Below, one piece after another: positions 1 to 9,804 of a stretch of 64,000 bases of DNA. The translations under genes were made by a program, and so were the position numbers. Below the pieces are notes generated by a model. That model was given only the letters and a program-made list of their open reading frames with translations. It ran no database searches and was not told the DNA's origin. This DNA is from Lysobacter sp. (lineage in GTDB: Bacteria > Pseudomonadota > Gammaproteobacteria > Xanthomonadales > Xanthomonadaceae), in the NCBI GenBank assembly GCA_019634715.1, contig JAHCAU010000001.1:124001-188000 (forward strand), in the 5' to 3' direction. Each line of letters begins with the position of its first letter. Position 1 is the stretch's first letter.

Positions 1-258
1 AAAAAGCCTTCTGCCGATTCTCTGCACGGCGACGGACTGTCGAGCCAGGCCACAGGTCTTGGCTTCGGACACCTCGACGAACAATGCGCCGTCCGTCCAT
101 GTGGAACTGACACGCCTTTTGCCATCAATCTGATCATCACAACTGGGTTTTGAACTCACGGCCACACCCTCAATCGCGAACGGGCTGAACGTGAAGTACA
201 CGAGCGGTAACAGCGCTGTCGTTCCCAATGCAAGCAGAAAAAGGAGAAATCGCTTCAC
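1..258 (-). CDS. Secreted or membrane-anchored hypothetical protein, 3' end missing
   Basis: A minus-strand frame opens with GTG at 258 and runs unbroken through 86 codons to the window edge, so the C-terminus is missing. The first residues (MKRFLLFLLALGTTALLPLV) are a basic start followed by a long hydrophobic stretch, as in a signal peptide or N-terminal anchor. The rest is polar with two cysteines. I do not recognise the family. The GTG start is chosen because the hydrophobic leader follows it directly. No strong ribosome binding site is visible, so both the call and the start are moderate. Confidence 0.5.
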   Translation of the reverse strand, partial: MKRFLLFLLALGTTALLPLVYFTFSPFAIEGVAVSSKPSCDDQIDGKRRVSSTWTDGALFVEVSEAKTCGLARQSVAVQRIGRRLF

Positions 259-487
259 GGCGCGCGTCCCGGTACATGAATCACACCATGCCGGTAGCCG
301 GCATCGGCTTGGAGGTTGAAATGGGCGCCTTGCTGCCAGCGCCCCTCCCGGATGCTACTACCGCAACAAGCGATGCTGCAAAGCTCGACCGCACTTCTGG
401 AAGGGCCTGATGCAGTGCCAGGCAGGCCGGGGGCCATGCTACCTGTTCGTGCGTCATCTGCGCTCCGCCTTACGGAAGTAGACACGG

Positions 488-638
488 AATCAGGGACACC
501 CACAACTCAGACTTCCCCCACACCCGGATCAGCAGTTCCCCGACATCCCTACCGCCCCGCCTCCGCGACACTGAGGCATGACCCGGCCTCGCTCACAGAT
601 TGCCCCGCATCACAGCCCCGGCGCCTTCCACTGCGTCC
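488..638 (+). repeat. Direct repeat, copy 1 of the RAYT upstream region
   Basis: This 151-base segment matches 1199-1348 with few differences. It starts at aatcagggacacc and ends at ctgcgtcc, covering the upstream region of the RAYT gene plus its first 20 or so codons. After 638 the two copies diverge completely. Confidence 0.85.
578..638 (+). pseudogene. Truncated 5' end of a RAYT transposase gene
   Basis: The first 20 codons (MTRPRSQIAPHHSPGAFHCV) are identical in protein sequence to the start of the intact RAYT at 1288, then the frame runs into unrelated sequence. None of the HUH or tyrosine motifs of the transposase is present, so this is a dead fragment of a second copy. The HEAT-repeat gene at 677-1129 sits between fragment and intact copy. 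Confidence 0.8.
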
Positions 639-676
639 TTTCGCGGGACCCGATTGAAGAAGGGTGCCAACAGCCG

Positions 677-1129
677 TCATCGCACAACAGACGCCCCGGC
701 GGAGCGAACGCTGATCGCTTCTTTCCAGACGTTGATCGCGGCGGCCACTTCGTCTCGAGTGTCTTCGTTATCAAGGATCGGCCCGGCCACTCCGAGAGAT
801 CGACAGAGCGCAGACGTTGTCAGGAATGGGTGTCCTCCTGTCCGCAGCACTGAGAGCAGGGCGCGGGCGTCTTCGGGCTGTGCAAACTCAGCGAGATACT
901 CAAGGACCTCGTTACGAACATCCTCGTCCGGATCGCCCAGCAATACCAGCACATCGTCGTGCGCGGAACGATCATCCGATTCCAGCAGGACGGCCACCGC
1001 TGCACAGCGGACGTGCGGCGTGGGCGATCGAAGAGCAGAGAGCACCATATCGCGGGACACCGGGAACAAGCCTGTTGCCTGAGCCACAGCGCGCTGCCAG
1101 TCTTCGGCCACCATGCTCTCGAAGTCCAT
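677..1129 (-). CDS. HEAT-repeat domain protein
   Basis: This 150-residue protein is built from helical repeats typical of bacterial HEAT or PBS-lyase-type repeat proteins. Two adjacent repeats read roughly RSPTPHVRCAAVAVLL and GDPDEDVRNEVLEYLAEFA, each with the Pro/Asp turn followed by a Val-Arg helix. There is no signal peptide or membrane segment, so it should be cytoplasmic. Such proteins usually act as protein-binding scaffolds; no partner is evident. The gene stands alone on the minus strand between two copies of a RAYT-linked direct repeat, which suggests it arrived with or was trapped by that repeat. Start at 1129 is the first ATG of the frame. Confidence 0.75.
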   Translation of the reverse strand: MDFESMVAEDWQRAVAQATGLFPVSRDMVLSALRSPTPHVRCAAVAVLLESDDRSAHDDVLVLLGDPDEDVRNEVLEYLAEFAQPEDARALLSVLRTGGHPFLTTSALCRSLGVAGPILDNEDTRDEVAAAINVWKEAISVRSAGASVVR

Positions 1130-1198
1130 TGCAGTCCCCCCATAATTCCCGCCTCGGATGCTACTACCGCTGCGGCTAGCTTCGCACGTGGGTCAGTG

Positions 1199-1348
1199 AA
1201 TCAGGGACACCGCAACTCAGGCTTCCCCCACACCCAGATCAGCAATTCCCCGACATCCCTACCGCCCCGCCTCCGCGACACTGAGACATGACCCGGCCTC
1301 GCTCACAGATTGCCCCGCATCACAGCCCCGGCGCTTTCCACTGCGTCC
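1199..1348 (+). repeat. Direct repeat, copy 2 (upstream region and start of intact RAYT)
   Basis: Second copy of the 150-base block at 488-638. It contains the presumed promoter region and the first codons of the RAYT gene. The repeat includes the motif GGGACACC followed about 17 bases later by TTCCCC, seen again at 2870-2894 and in inverted form at 2391-2419. Confidence 0.85.
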
Positions 1349-2244
1349 AGCGCTGCGTGCGGCGAGCCTTCCTCTGCGGCGTCGACAGATACAGCGGCCA
1401 GTCCTTCGAGCATCGCCGGGGCTGGATCGAACAACGCCTCCGGCTCGTCGCAGAGTGCTTTGCAGTCGCGGTCGACGCGTATGCGGTGATGAGTAATCAC
1501 CTGCATCTCGTGCTGCACATCGACCCGGGCGAGACACTGCGCTGGACCAGTGAGGAAGTCGCCGCACGCTGGATTCGGCTGTTTCCGCCCCGCGAGGACA
1601 GCGATACCGCGATCGAGACCAAACGCCTGCGATTGCTCGCGGACCCTGACCGGATTGAGACGCTCCGCGAGCGCCTCGGCAACCTCTCCTGGCTGATGCG
1701 CTGTCTGGTCGAACCCATCGCCCGCCGCGCGAATCGCGAGGACGGCTGCAAGGGGCGCTTCTGGGAAGGTCGCTACAAATGCCAGGCGCTGTGCGACGAG
1801 CGCGCGATCCTCGCCGCGATGGCGTATGTCGACCTGAACCCGATCCGCGCCGGCATGGCAGACCGGCTCGAGACTTCGGCCTATACCAGCGTGGCCGAGC
1901 GTGCTTCGCAGGCCAGGAAGAATCCGGTGTCGGCAAGCTCACCGCTGAAGCCGATCGCGGGCAGCCTGAGACCCGCCTTCGAGCTCACCACAGCCGATTA
2001 TCTGCACATCCTCGACTGGACCGGGCGCCAACTCGCGCCTGGCAAACGCGGGCGGATTTCACCGGACGCGCCCGCCGTGCTGGCGACCATCGATCGCGAC
2101 GGGGCGCGCTGGACCACCCGCGTCGCCGCCTTCGGCAGCAGCTGGCATCGCGCAGTCGGCTCGGCACAGGACCTGATCGCCCTGGCCGAAAGACTTGGGC
2201 AACAGTGGCTCCAGGGTATTCGACTTGCGTTGACACTTGGATGA
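1288..2244 (+). CDS. REP-associated tyrosine transposase (RAYT, Y1_Tnp family)
   Basis: The 318-residue product is a single-strand DNA nuclease of the IS200/IS605-like Y1 family that is associated with chromosomal REP palindromes. The HUH metal-binding motif is visible as MSNHLHLVLH near residues 68-77, and the tyrosine-containing helix as AMAYVDLNPIRAG near residues 178-190. The sequence RFWEGRYKCQAL before it is also typical of RAYTs. Family members excise or copy REP hairpins in vitro; at least four REP-like palindrome families occur elsewhere in this window. The gene is intact and sits alone. It lies downstream of a direct repeat that carries a truncated second copy. Which palindrome family it acts on cannot be told from sequence alone. 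Confidence 0.9.
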   Translation: MTRPRSQIAPHHSPGAFHCVQRCVRRAFLCGVDRYSGQSFEHRRGWIEQRLRLVAECFAVAVDAYAVMSNHLHLVLHIDPGETLRWTSEEVAARWIRLFPPREDSDTAIETKRLRLLADPDRIETLRERLGNLSWLMRCLVEPIARRANREDGCKGRFWEGRYKCQALCDERAILAAMAYVDLNPIRAGMADRLETSAYTSVAERASQARKNPVSASSPLKPIAGSLRPAFELTTADYLHILDWTGRQLAPGKRGRISPDAPAVLATIDRDGARWTTRVAAFGSSWHRAVGSAQDLIALAERLGQQWLQGIRLALTLG

Positions 2245-2390
2245 GATATCGCGAAGTGGAGCATTGCCCGCATGGGAGGATGGCGCGTGGGCGATCGTTG
2301 GCTCTCTCCCATCTTCACTGCCTGGATCGGCAAGGAAAATCGGACGGCGTGTTCGTCGCGCCGCGGCGACACGGGGATCGGGGAAGAACG

Positions 2391-2419
2391 GGGAAGAAAA
2401 ATAGAAAAATGGGTGTCCC
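2391..2419. repeat. Inverted copy of the RAYT-flanking motif
   Basis: The sequence gggaagaaaaatagaaaaat followed by gggtgtccc is an imperfect inverse of the upstream motif GGGACACC...CTTCCCC found at 493-520 and 1204-1230. It lies about 150 bases after the RAYT stop, so the gene is bracketed by related inverted segments. It may mark the element's end. Confidence 0.5.
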
Positions 2420-2482
2420 GGTCTTCCCGAAACCGCTCGCGGTCGCGTCATCGCGACTCAGCCGCGAGCGGTCAACCGGGCA

Positions 2483-2695
2483 TCAGACGTAGACGCAGCC
2501 ATTGGAATTGCAGATGGCGATCCGCAGCCAACCAAAGCCGGCTATGCATTCCCAGATGGCAGAGCTGCTTACCATGATTTGGCCATCATTGGCTTCGGTG
2601 CAGCTCGGCCACGTATTGGCGGCCGCATTGCCGCTGAGGGTGGTCGCGAAGGCAAACAGTGCGATACAGGTCCCGTACAGAAAACTCTTGGTCAT
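2483..2695 (-). CDS. Small secreted hypothetical protein
   Basis: The 70-residue product has a clear Sec signal peptide (MTKSFLYGTCIALFAFATTL, cleavage likely after SGNAAA) leaving a mature peptide of about 45 residues. The mature part holds four cysteines and two tryptophan-containing segments, which suggests a small disulfide-bonded exported protein. Its start is followed upstream by an A/T-rich region that could hold the promoter. I do not recognise a family. It stands alone on the minus strand between the RAYT and a repeat-bearing gap. Confidence 0.7.
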   Translation of the reverse strand: MTKSFLYGTCIALFAFATTLSGNAAANTWPSCTEANDGQIMVSSSAIWECIAGFGWLRIAICNSNGCVYV

Positions 2696-3213
2696 GGTGT
2701 GTCCTTGATTGAGTGATCGCCGTCATTTCGTCAATGCGATACATCATTCATCGACGGCCTCCGGGCGAAGGCATCCTCCGCGCAGGCGGGCGCTAGCCTA
2801 ACAAGGCTCGTCGGCATGCATTGCGAACCCCCAGCACAATTGCGTGGAAACCGGGACAAGCAAGCAACCGGGACACCTAGAAGCCAGATTTCCCCTACAC
2901 GTTTTTCCATCGAATGCGACCTGTCAAAAATGACAGATGCATCTCGAACAATCCCGTCGCAACCCGCACGCGATCATCGCAATCCTCTTCACCCTCCTGG
3001 CAACCCACACCTCACCCGCTTCGAGATCGGCGGGCCCAGGGCCCGCCCTACAAATGCGGGGATGCGTCAGTGTTGCGGGTTTCCGGCACTTGGGAATCGC
3101 TCCCTTCATCCTCCCCGCATCTCACGGCTGACCCGCTTCGATATCGGCGGACCCGAGGTCCGCCCTACAAAAGCGGGGACGTTGAGGGGGTTTCGGCACA
3201 CGGGCTGCGCGCG
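2696..3213. other. Gene-free region with RAYT-type motif and two REP-like palindromes
   Basis: No gene is supported in these 518 bases. At 2870-2894 there is a third copy of the GGGACACC...TTCCCC motif seen upstream of the RAYT, here without a transposase gene. At 3029-3169 two related palindromes occur in the same orientation. The rest shows nothing recognisable. Confidence 0.6.
3029..3169. repeat. Two direct copies of a REP-like palindrome
   Basis: Copy one at 3029-3052 reads ggcgggcccagggcccgccc then taca; copy two at 3146-3169 reads ggcggacccgaggtccgccc then taca. The two differ by compensating changes in the stem, so the hairpin is preserved. The flanks (acccgcttcga upstream, gcgggga downstream) are also shared. 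A related palindrome in inverted pair form lies at 38020-38145. Confidence 0.8.
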
Positions 3214-4434
3214 TTACGCGGCTTCGCGCACCACCGCACTGTCCTGCACGAGCGCCTGTTCGAGGTCGCGCCACAGGTCGTCGACATGCTCGATACCGAC
3301 CGACAAGCGCAACAGGCCCGGGGTGATGCCGCAGCGCGTGCGTGTGGCGTCGTCGAGCACGCGATGAGTGAGGCCGGCGGGGTGCTGGATGAGGGTGTCG
3401 ACGGAGCCGAGGCTCACCGCGGGTGTCATCAGTGCGACACGCTGCAGGGTGCGGGCGGCGGCGGCGTAGCCGTCGCGGAGTTCGAAGGCGAGGAGGCAGC
3501 CTGGGCCGCGCATCTGCGTGGCGGCGAGATGCGCGTTGCGCACGGTGCCGTGGCCGGGGAAGAACACCTTCGCCACGGCGGGATGCGCGGCGAGACGGCG
3601 GGCGAGTTCGATCGCGTTGGCCTGTGCGCGTTCGACGCGCAGCGCGAGCGTGGGCAAGCCGCGATGGAGCAGATAGGCCGCGAGCGGGTGCAGCAGTCCG
3701 CCCGTCGCGGCGCGCACCTGGCGCAAGGGTTTCGCGTTCGCTTCGGAACAGCAGACGATGCCGGCGATGACGTCGCCGTGGCCGCCGAGGAATTTGGTCG
3801 CGCTGTGGACGACGTAGGTGGCGCCGAGTTCGAACGGTCGCTGCAGGATCGGCGTGGCGAAGGTGGAATCGACCGCGACCGGCACGTCGCCTGCGGCGTC
3901 GACCACGGCGCGGATGTCGACGAGGTCGAGCGTGGGATTGGCCGGGGTCTCGATGAAGATCAATACCGTGTCCGGGCGTCGGCGCGCGGCGATCTCGTGC
4001 GCGTCGACGAATTCCGCTTCGAGTCCGGCAAGGCCGCTGGCGAAGAGATGATCAGAGGTGCCGTACAGCGGACGCACCACCAGCATGTGCGCGCCGCGCG
4101 CGCGGCTGGCGAGCAGCAGCGCGGTGATCGCGGCCATGCCCGAGGCGTAGGCGACGCAGGCCTCGGTCCCTTCCAGCGTGGCGAGGGCGCGCTCGACGCG
4201 GGCGACGGTCGGGTTGTGCAGGCGGGCGTAGATCGGGTTCGTCGCGCTGGCGTCGCCGCCGACCAGGGCATCGAAGCTGGCGGTGCCGGCGGCGAGGTCG
4301 ACGACGGGATAGGTGGTCGACAGGTCGATCGGCGGCGCGTGGATGCCCAGCGCGGTGAAGTCTTCGCGGCCGGCGTGGACTGCCCGGGTCTCGGGATGGG
4401 TCGAATCGGGGCGGGTCGAATCGATGGCGGTCAT
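3214..4434 (-). CDS. PLP-dependent trans-sulfuration enzyme, methionine gamma-lyase-like
   Basis: This 406-residue protein belongs to the Cys/Met metabolism PLP enzyme family. The PLP-binding lysine is Lys214 in VVHSATKFLGGHGDVIAG, and Asp189 in VAVDSTFATP should bind the pyridine nitrogen. The lysine motif is closest to methionine gamma-lyase, which splits methionine to methanethiol, 2-oxobutyrate and ammonia. However, the cysteine that characterises classical methionine gamma-lyase after the active-site Tyr-Gly is threonine here (LYGTS, Tyr124), so the substrate could also be cystathionine or homocysteine. Start: the open frame extends to 4515, but ATG 4434 gives the normal family N-terminus. 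An Lrp-type regulator is divergent 104 bases away, the arrangement of mdeR/mdeA in Pseudomonas putida. Confidence 0.85.
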   Translation of the reverse strand: MTAIDSTRPDSTHPETRAVHAGREDFTALGIHAPPIDLSTTYPVVDLAAGTASFDALVGGDASATNPIYARLHNPTVARVERALATLEGTEACVAYASGMAAITALLLASRARGAHMLVVRPLYGTSDHLFASGLAGLEAEFVDAHEIAARRRPDTVLIFIETPANPTLDLVDIRAVVDAAGDVPVAVDSTFATPILQRPFELGATYVVHSATKFLGGHGDVIAGIVCCSEANAKPLRQVRAATGGLLHPLAAYLLHRGLPTLALRVERAQANAIELARRLAAHPAVAKVFFPGHGTVRNAHLAATQMRGPGCLLAFELRDGYAAAARTLQRVALMTPAVSLGSVDTLIQHPAGLTHRVLDDATRTRCGITPGLLRLSVGIEHVDDLWRDLEQALVQDSAVVREAA

Positions 4435-4538
4435 GGCGGGTCCCGTCGGCGTTGTGTTCGGAGAATGCAGCCGATTCTGGAAGCACATGCGACTGATAGA
4501 CTGCAGACCGAACATTATTTCGCGAACGGGGCCGGATC

Positions 4539-5000
4539 ATGCTGCTCGACCGAATCGACTTCGACCTGCTGCGCCTGCTGCGGAAGCACGCGCGGATGCC
4601 GAACAAGGACCTGGCGGAGAAAGTCGGCGTGGCGCCGTCCACGGCCCTGGAGCGGATCCGGCGCATGCGCGAGTCGAAGGCGCTGCTGGGCTTCCACGCC
4701 GAGATCGCGCCGGAGGCGATCGGCATCGGCCTGCAGGCGCTGGTGGCGGTGCGCCTGCAGCAGCATTCGCGAACCTTCGTCGAGAGCTTCCAGGCCCACC
4801 TGCGCGCCCTGCCCGAGGTGCTGGCCTTCTACCACGTGGCCGGCGCCGACGATTTCCTGGTCCATGTGGGCGTGCGCGACAGCGCGCACCTGCGCGAGTT
4901 CGCCCTCGCCGCCTTCACCGAGCGGCCCGAGGTGGTGCACATCCAGACCCACCTGATCTTCGATTTCCACCGCAACACCGAACTGCCGGCGCAGCCCTGA
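4539..5000 (+). CDS. Lrp/AsnC family transcriptional regulator
   Basis: The 153-residue product has the two-domain Lrp/AsnC layout. An N-terminal winged helix-turn-helix covers about residues 5-60 (LLRKHARMPNKDLAEKVGVA, then STALERIRRM as recognition helix). A C-terminal RAM ligand-binding domain covers about residues 65-145. Family members bind DNA as dimers to octamers and sense amino acids. It is transcribed away from the methionine gamma-lyase-like gene, so control of that gene in response to a sulfur amino acid is the natural inference, by analogy with MdeR. The short divergent gap (4435-4538) must hold both promoters. Confidence 0.9.
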   Translation: MLLDRIDFDLLRLLRKHARMPNKDLAEKVGVAPSTALERIRRMRESKALLGFHAEIAPEAIGIGLQALVAVRLQQHSRTFVESFQAHLRALPEVLAFYHVAGADDFLVHVGVRDSAHLREFALAAFTERPEVVHIQTHLIFDFHRNTELPAQP

Positions 5001-5093
5001 AAAAAAGCCGGCGCACACCCCCGGCCGTCATCGCTGCAGCGCTACAGTAGGCGTCCAGACGCGGCCGGGCCGCCTTCGCACGGGAGCAGCAGC

Positions 5094-5717
5094 ATGAGCA
5101 CGATGACCCAGGATCTCCTCGCCCAGCTCGACGGGGCGCCGCTGCAGCAGATTTCCCGGCAACTCGGCATCGACCAGAACAAGGCTGCCGGCGCCGTGAG
5201 TGCCGCGCTGCCGCTGCTGATGGGCGCGCTGGGCAGGAACGCGAGCCAGCCGCAGGGCGCGGAAGCGCTGTTCGGCGCCCTGCAGAAGGACCATGCGGGT
5301 GGTGGCGGCATCGGCGACATCCTCGGCGCGGTGCTGGGCGGCGCGCAGAGCCGGCAGACCGACGGTGCCGGCGTGCTCGGCCACATCTTCGGTGGCCAGC
5401 AGGCGCGCGCGGAGCAGAGCCTGGGTGCGGCGACCGGCCTGGGCGGCGATCGCGCTGGCCAGCTGATGAAGATCCTCGCACCGATCGTGATGGCCTACCT
5501 CGCCAAGCGCATGTTCTCCGGGAATGCCGGAAGTGGCGGCAACCCGAGCGCCGACCTCCTCGGTGCGGTATTGGGCCAGGAACAGCAGCAGGTGCGTCAG
5601 CAGGGCGGCATTGGCGGCGGTCTGCTCGGCGCGGTGCTCGACAAGGACGGCGACGGCGATGTCGACCTGAGCGATCTGCTGAAGCTCGGCGGCGGGTTGT
5701 TCGGCGGGAAGCGCTGA
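5094..5717 (+). CDS. DUF937 domain protein with a C-terminal calcium-loop-like motif
   Basis: The 207-residue protein is rich in glycine, alanine and leucine and matches the DUF937 pattern: repeated short helices such as NKAAGAVSAALPLLMGALGR and GGGIGDILGAVLGG. Near the C-terminus, DKDGDGDVDLSDLL resembles an EF-hand or dockerin-type calcium loop (D-x-D-G-D-x-D), which is common in this family. No signal peptide is present. The biochemical role of the family is unknown to me. It is monocistronic, followed by a hairpin-rich intergenic repeat. ATG 5094 has a purine-rich region (cgggagcagcagc) just upstream. Confidence 0.8.
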   Translation: MSTMTQDLLAQLDGAPLQQISRQLGIDQNKAAGAVSAALPLLMGALGRNASQPQGAEALFGALQKDHAGGGGIGDILGAVLGGAQSRQTDGAGVLGHIFGGQQARAEQSLGAATGLGGDRAGQLMKILAPIVMAYLAKRMFSGNAGSGGNPSADLLGAVLGQEQQQVRQQGGIGGGLLGAVLDKDGDGDVDLSDLLKLGGGLFGGKR

Positions 5718-5744
5718 GGTCGCAGCGCGACCCGCAGATCGATG

Positions 5745-5897
5745 CTTTGCAAGCCCCCTTTGGAAAAGGGGGCGGCGGTCGCGCAGCGGCCGCGGGGGAT
5801 TTGCGGCCGATCACCGCTCACGACACGGCAAGCACGACACTCGCGTTCGCAAATCCCCCCGCCGCGCTGCGCGCGTCAGCCCCTTTGCAAGGGGGGC
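5745..5897. repeat. Inverted pair of C-rich/G-rich palindromes
   Basis: The left unit has gcccccttt, ggaa, aagggggc (5753-5772), then ggggatttgc. The right unit has gcaaatcccccc, then cccctttgcaagggggg, so the two units face each other. This is a REP-like intergenic element between the DUF937 gene and the kinase gene and could act as a transcription attenuator. I saw no second copy of this family in the window. Confidence 0.7.
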
Positions 5898-5922
5898 GAT
5901 CACCGGCTACGGAAACATCCCC

Positions 5923-6417
5923 ATGAAACTCCTCATCCTCGGCAACTCCGGCTCCGGCAAGAGCACGCTCGCGAAGGCGGTCGCCGAGCGGCACTGCCTG
6001 CCGCACCTCGACCTGGACGGCATCGTCTGGGAGCCGGAACAGGTCGCGGTGCCGCGCGCGCCCGAGGCGGTGCGTGCGGATCTCGACGCCTTCATCGCCA
6101 CGCATCCGCGGTGGGTGATCGAAGGCTGCTACGGCGAGCTGATCGAAAGGGCGGCACCGGCCAGCACCGAATTGCTGTTCCTCAATCCGGGACTCGACGC
6201 CTGCCTGGCGAACAACCGCCGGCGGCCGTGGGAGCCACATAAATATGCATCGCCCGAGGCGCAGGACGCGATGCTCGACACCCTGCAGGCCTGGGTCGAG
6301 GGCTACTATTCGCGCGACGATGCCTGGTCGCTGGCCGCGCATCGCCGGGTGTTCGACCGGCACCCGGGCAGGAAGCGGGAAGCGACCCTGGCCTTGACCC
6401 CGGCGGATCTGGACTGA
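5923..6417 (+). CDS. P-loop nucleotide kinase-like protein
   Basis: The 164-residue protein begins with a Walker A loop, GNSGSGKST at residues 7-15, and has the small size of shikimate or adenylate kinase-like proteins. The segment HLDLDGIVWEPE after the P-loop and WVIEGCYGELIE near residues 66-77 match the 'topology modulation'/FlaR-type P-loop kinase group, in which the acidic residue after the first strand binds substrate. The phosphorylated substrate is unknown. It is cytoplasmic and monocistronic. The start follows directly after the repeat at 5745-5897. Confidence 0.75.
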   Translation: MKLLILGNSGSGKSTLAKAVAERHCLPHLDLDGIVWEPEQVAVPRAPEAVRADLDAFIATHPRWVIEGCYGELIERAAPASTELLFLNPGLDACLANNRRRPWEPHKYASPEAQDAMLDTLQAWVEGYYSRDDAWSLAAHRRVFDRHPGRKREATLALTPADLD

Positions 6418-6466
6418 GTCGGGCGCGCATTCGATTTCGTCGATCGTTTTGCGCATTGCGATAGGT

Positions 6467-8856
<2,390 letters not shown>

Positions 8857-8887
8857 ACATCTGTGAACCGCCGGCGCGGGCGCCGGC

Positions 8888-9136
8888 ATCCGACAGGCCC
8901 GCTACCGGCCTGTCGGATCCTGCAGGCGATGTCCGGGGAACTCCACGCCGCCGATGCGATCTGAACAAGCGATCGGCCTCCGACTGAGTCCCGGAGGCCG
9001 ATCGGCGCAATCGCAGGAAGCAGGTGCGCCGGCCCGCAACGGGCACGCTTGGAGACGGTCAAGTATGCGAGTCGTGTGTTCGTCCGATACCCCACGTCCA
9101 TTTCCTCCACGCCGGCCTCCCCTGCCGGCGTTTTTT
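8888..9136 (+). terminator. Three successive hairpins after katG, the last with a T-run
   Basis: The gene-free stretch 8857-9300 holds three perfect hairpins in a row. They are at 8888-8918 (12-base stem, atccgacaggcc), 8970-9004 (13-base stem, cgatcggcctccg) and 9110-9136 (7-base stem CGCCGGC/GCCGGCG, then TTTTTT). Only the last has the form of an intrinsic terminator. A REP pair follows at 9211-9274. Nothing else is seen in the gap. Confidence 0.65.
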
Positions 9137-9210
9137 ATGGCGCGGTGCCAATGGGGAAAACAAGTCGGCGCGGAGGTGCATGCAGTCGCGGCAAGGCCAT
9201 CGCTTCGCTC

Positions 9211-9274
9211 GTCGCGACTTGCGTCGCTCCTACAGAAAGCGCCTTGCTCTTGTAGGAGCGACGCAAGTCGCGAC
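9211..9274. repeat. REP-like inverted pair, GTAGGAGCGACGCAAGTCGCGA family
   Basis: A perfect 24-base inverted repeat, arms 9211-9234 and 9251-9274, around a 16-base loop. The same family recurs at 59332-59396. It lies at the 3' end of hslR, between that gene and katG. Confidence 0.9.
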
Positions 9275-9300
9275 TGCTTCTACCGCCAGCCTCCGCGCCC

Positions 9301-9705
9301 TCACAGCGCGTCGATATCCCCCAGCGCACGGATCAACCGGCGGGCGCGCTTGTCGGGTTTGCCTTCCGGCGGCTGGTAGCCGGCGCGGGCGGCACGCAGG
9401 GTCGCGAGGGTTTCGGCGCGGCGCGCCTTCGATGCGTCGGATTCGACGTAGAGCGTCTGCGCGACGCTGGCCGGGCCGCGCTGGTCGCTGAGGCCCAACA
9501 CTTCGATCTCGAATGTTTCATCCCCGCGCGTCACCTTCAGCGCATCGCCGACGCGCACGCTGCGAGACGCCTTCGCGCGTTGGCCGTCGACCTCGACCTT
9601 GCCGGTCTCGATCGCCTGCTTGGCCAGGCTGCGGGTGCGGAAGAAGCGCGCGGCCCAGAGCCAGAGGTCGAGACGGACGCTGTCGACAGGGGTGGGGGCG
9701 GTCAT
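9301..9705 (-). CDS. hslR: Heat-shock protein 15, S4-domain ribosome recycling factor
   Basis: The 134-residue product has an N-terminal S4 RNA-binding domain (about residues 10-65). It opens with VRLDLWLWAARFFRTRSLAK and continues IETGKVEVDGQRAKAS, the typical S4 hairpin. A basic C-terminal tail (GKPDKRARRLIRAL) matches Hsp15. In E. coli, Hsp15 binds free 50S subunits that still carry a nascent chain after heat shock and helps recycle them. Length and domain order agree with the family. It is transcribed toward katG and ends at the REP pair. The neighbour upstream on the same strand is slyD, with a GC hairpin (9756-9777) between them. Confidence 0.92.
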   Translation of the reverse strand: MTAPTPVDSVRLDLWLWAARFFRTRSLAKQAIETGKVEVDGQRAKASRSVRVGDALKVTRGDETFEIEVLGLSDQRGPASVAQTLYVESDASKARRAETLATLRAARAGYQPPEGKPDKRARRLIRALGDIDAL

Positions 9706-9755
9706 GCGGGACGCGTGGACGAGGGTGGACGGAAAGTGTAGCCCGCGAAACGCGA

Positions 9756-9777
9756 ACGGCCCGCTTTCGCGGGCCGT
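9756..9777 (-). terminator. GC hairpin between slyD and hslR
   Basis: The inverted repeat acggcccgc/gcgggccgt lies 28 bases past the slyD stop. It lacks a good T-run in the minus direction, so it may be a weak terminator or an RNA-stabilising hairpin. Confidence 0.4.
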
Positions 9778-9804
9778 CGCTGCGCATCGCCGCGGATGCT
9801 GCGG

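Larger units (their letters stand above)
259..676. other. Gene-free stretch with RAYT-related repeat
   Basis: No convincing gene lies in these 418 bases; the short open frames are unsupported in composition and overlap each other. The right half (488-638) duplicates the region just upstream of the intact RAYT gene. A 16-base string (cggatgctactaccgc) at 349-364 recurs at 1155-1170, so the duplicated block may have been longer and partly rearranged. Confidence 0.6.

Noticed and set aside
1288-2244. RAYT considered as a complete IS200-type insertion sequence
   Set aside because: No TnpB, no defined element ends, and the gene is longer than IS200 TnpA with a RAYT-type C-terminal region.
3029-3169. 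Palindromes considered as a small CRISPR array
   Set aside because: Only two units, not regularly spaced, and the unit is a perfect hairpin shared with intergenic sites elsewhere.
2914-4956. A 680-codon plus-strand open frame
   Set aside because: It is the antisense shadow of the methionine gamma-lyase-like gene and runs on into other genes; its residue pattern (Arg/Gly/Ala-rich) is not protein-like.
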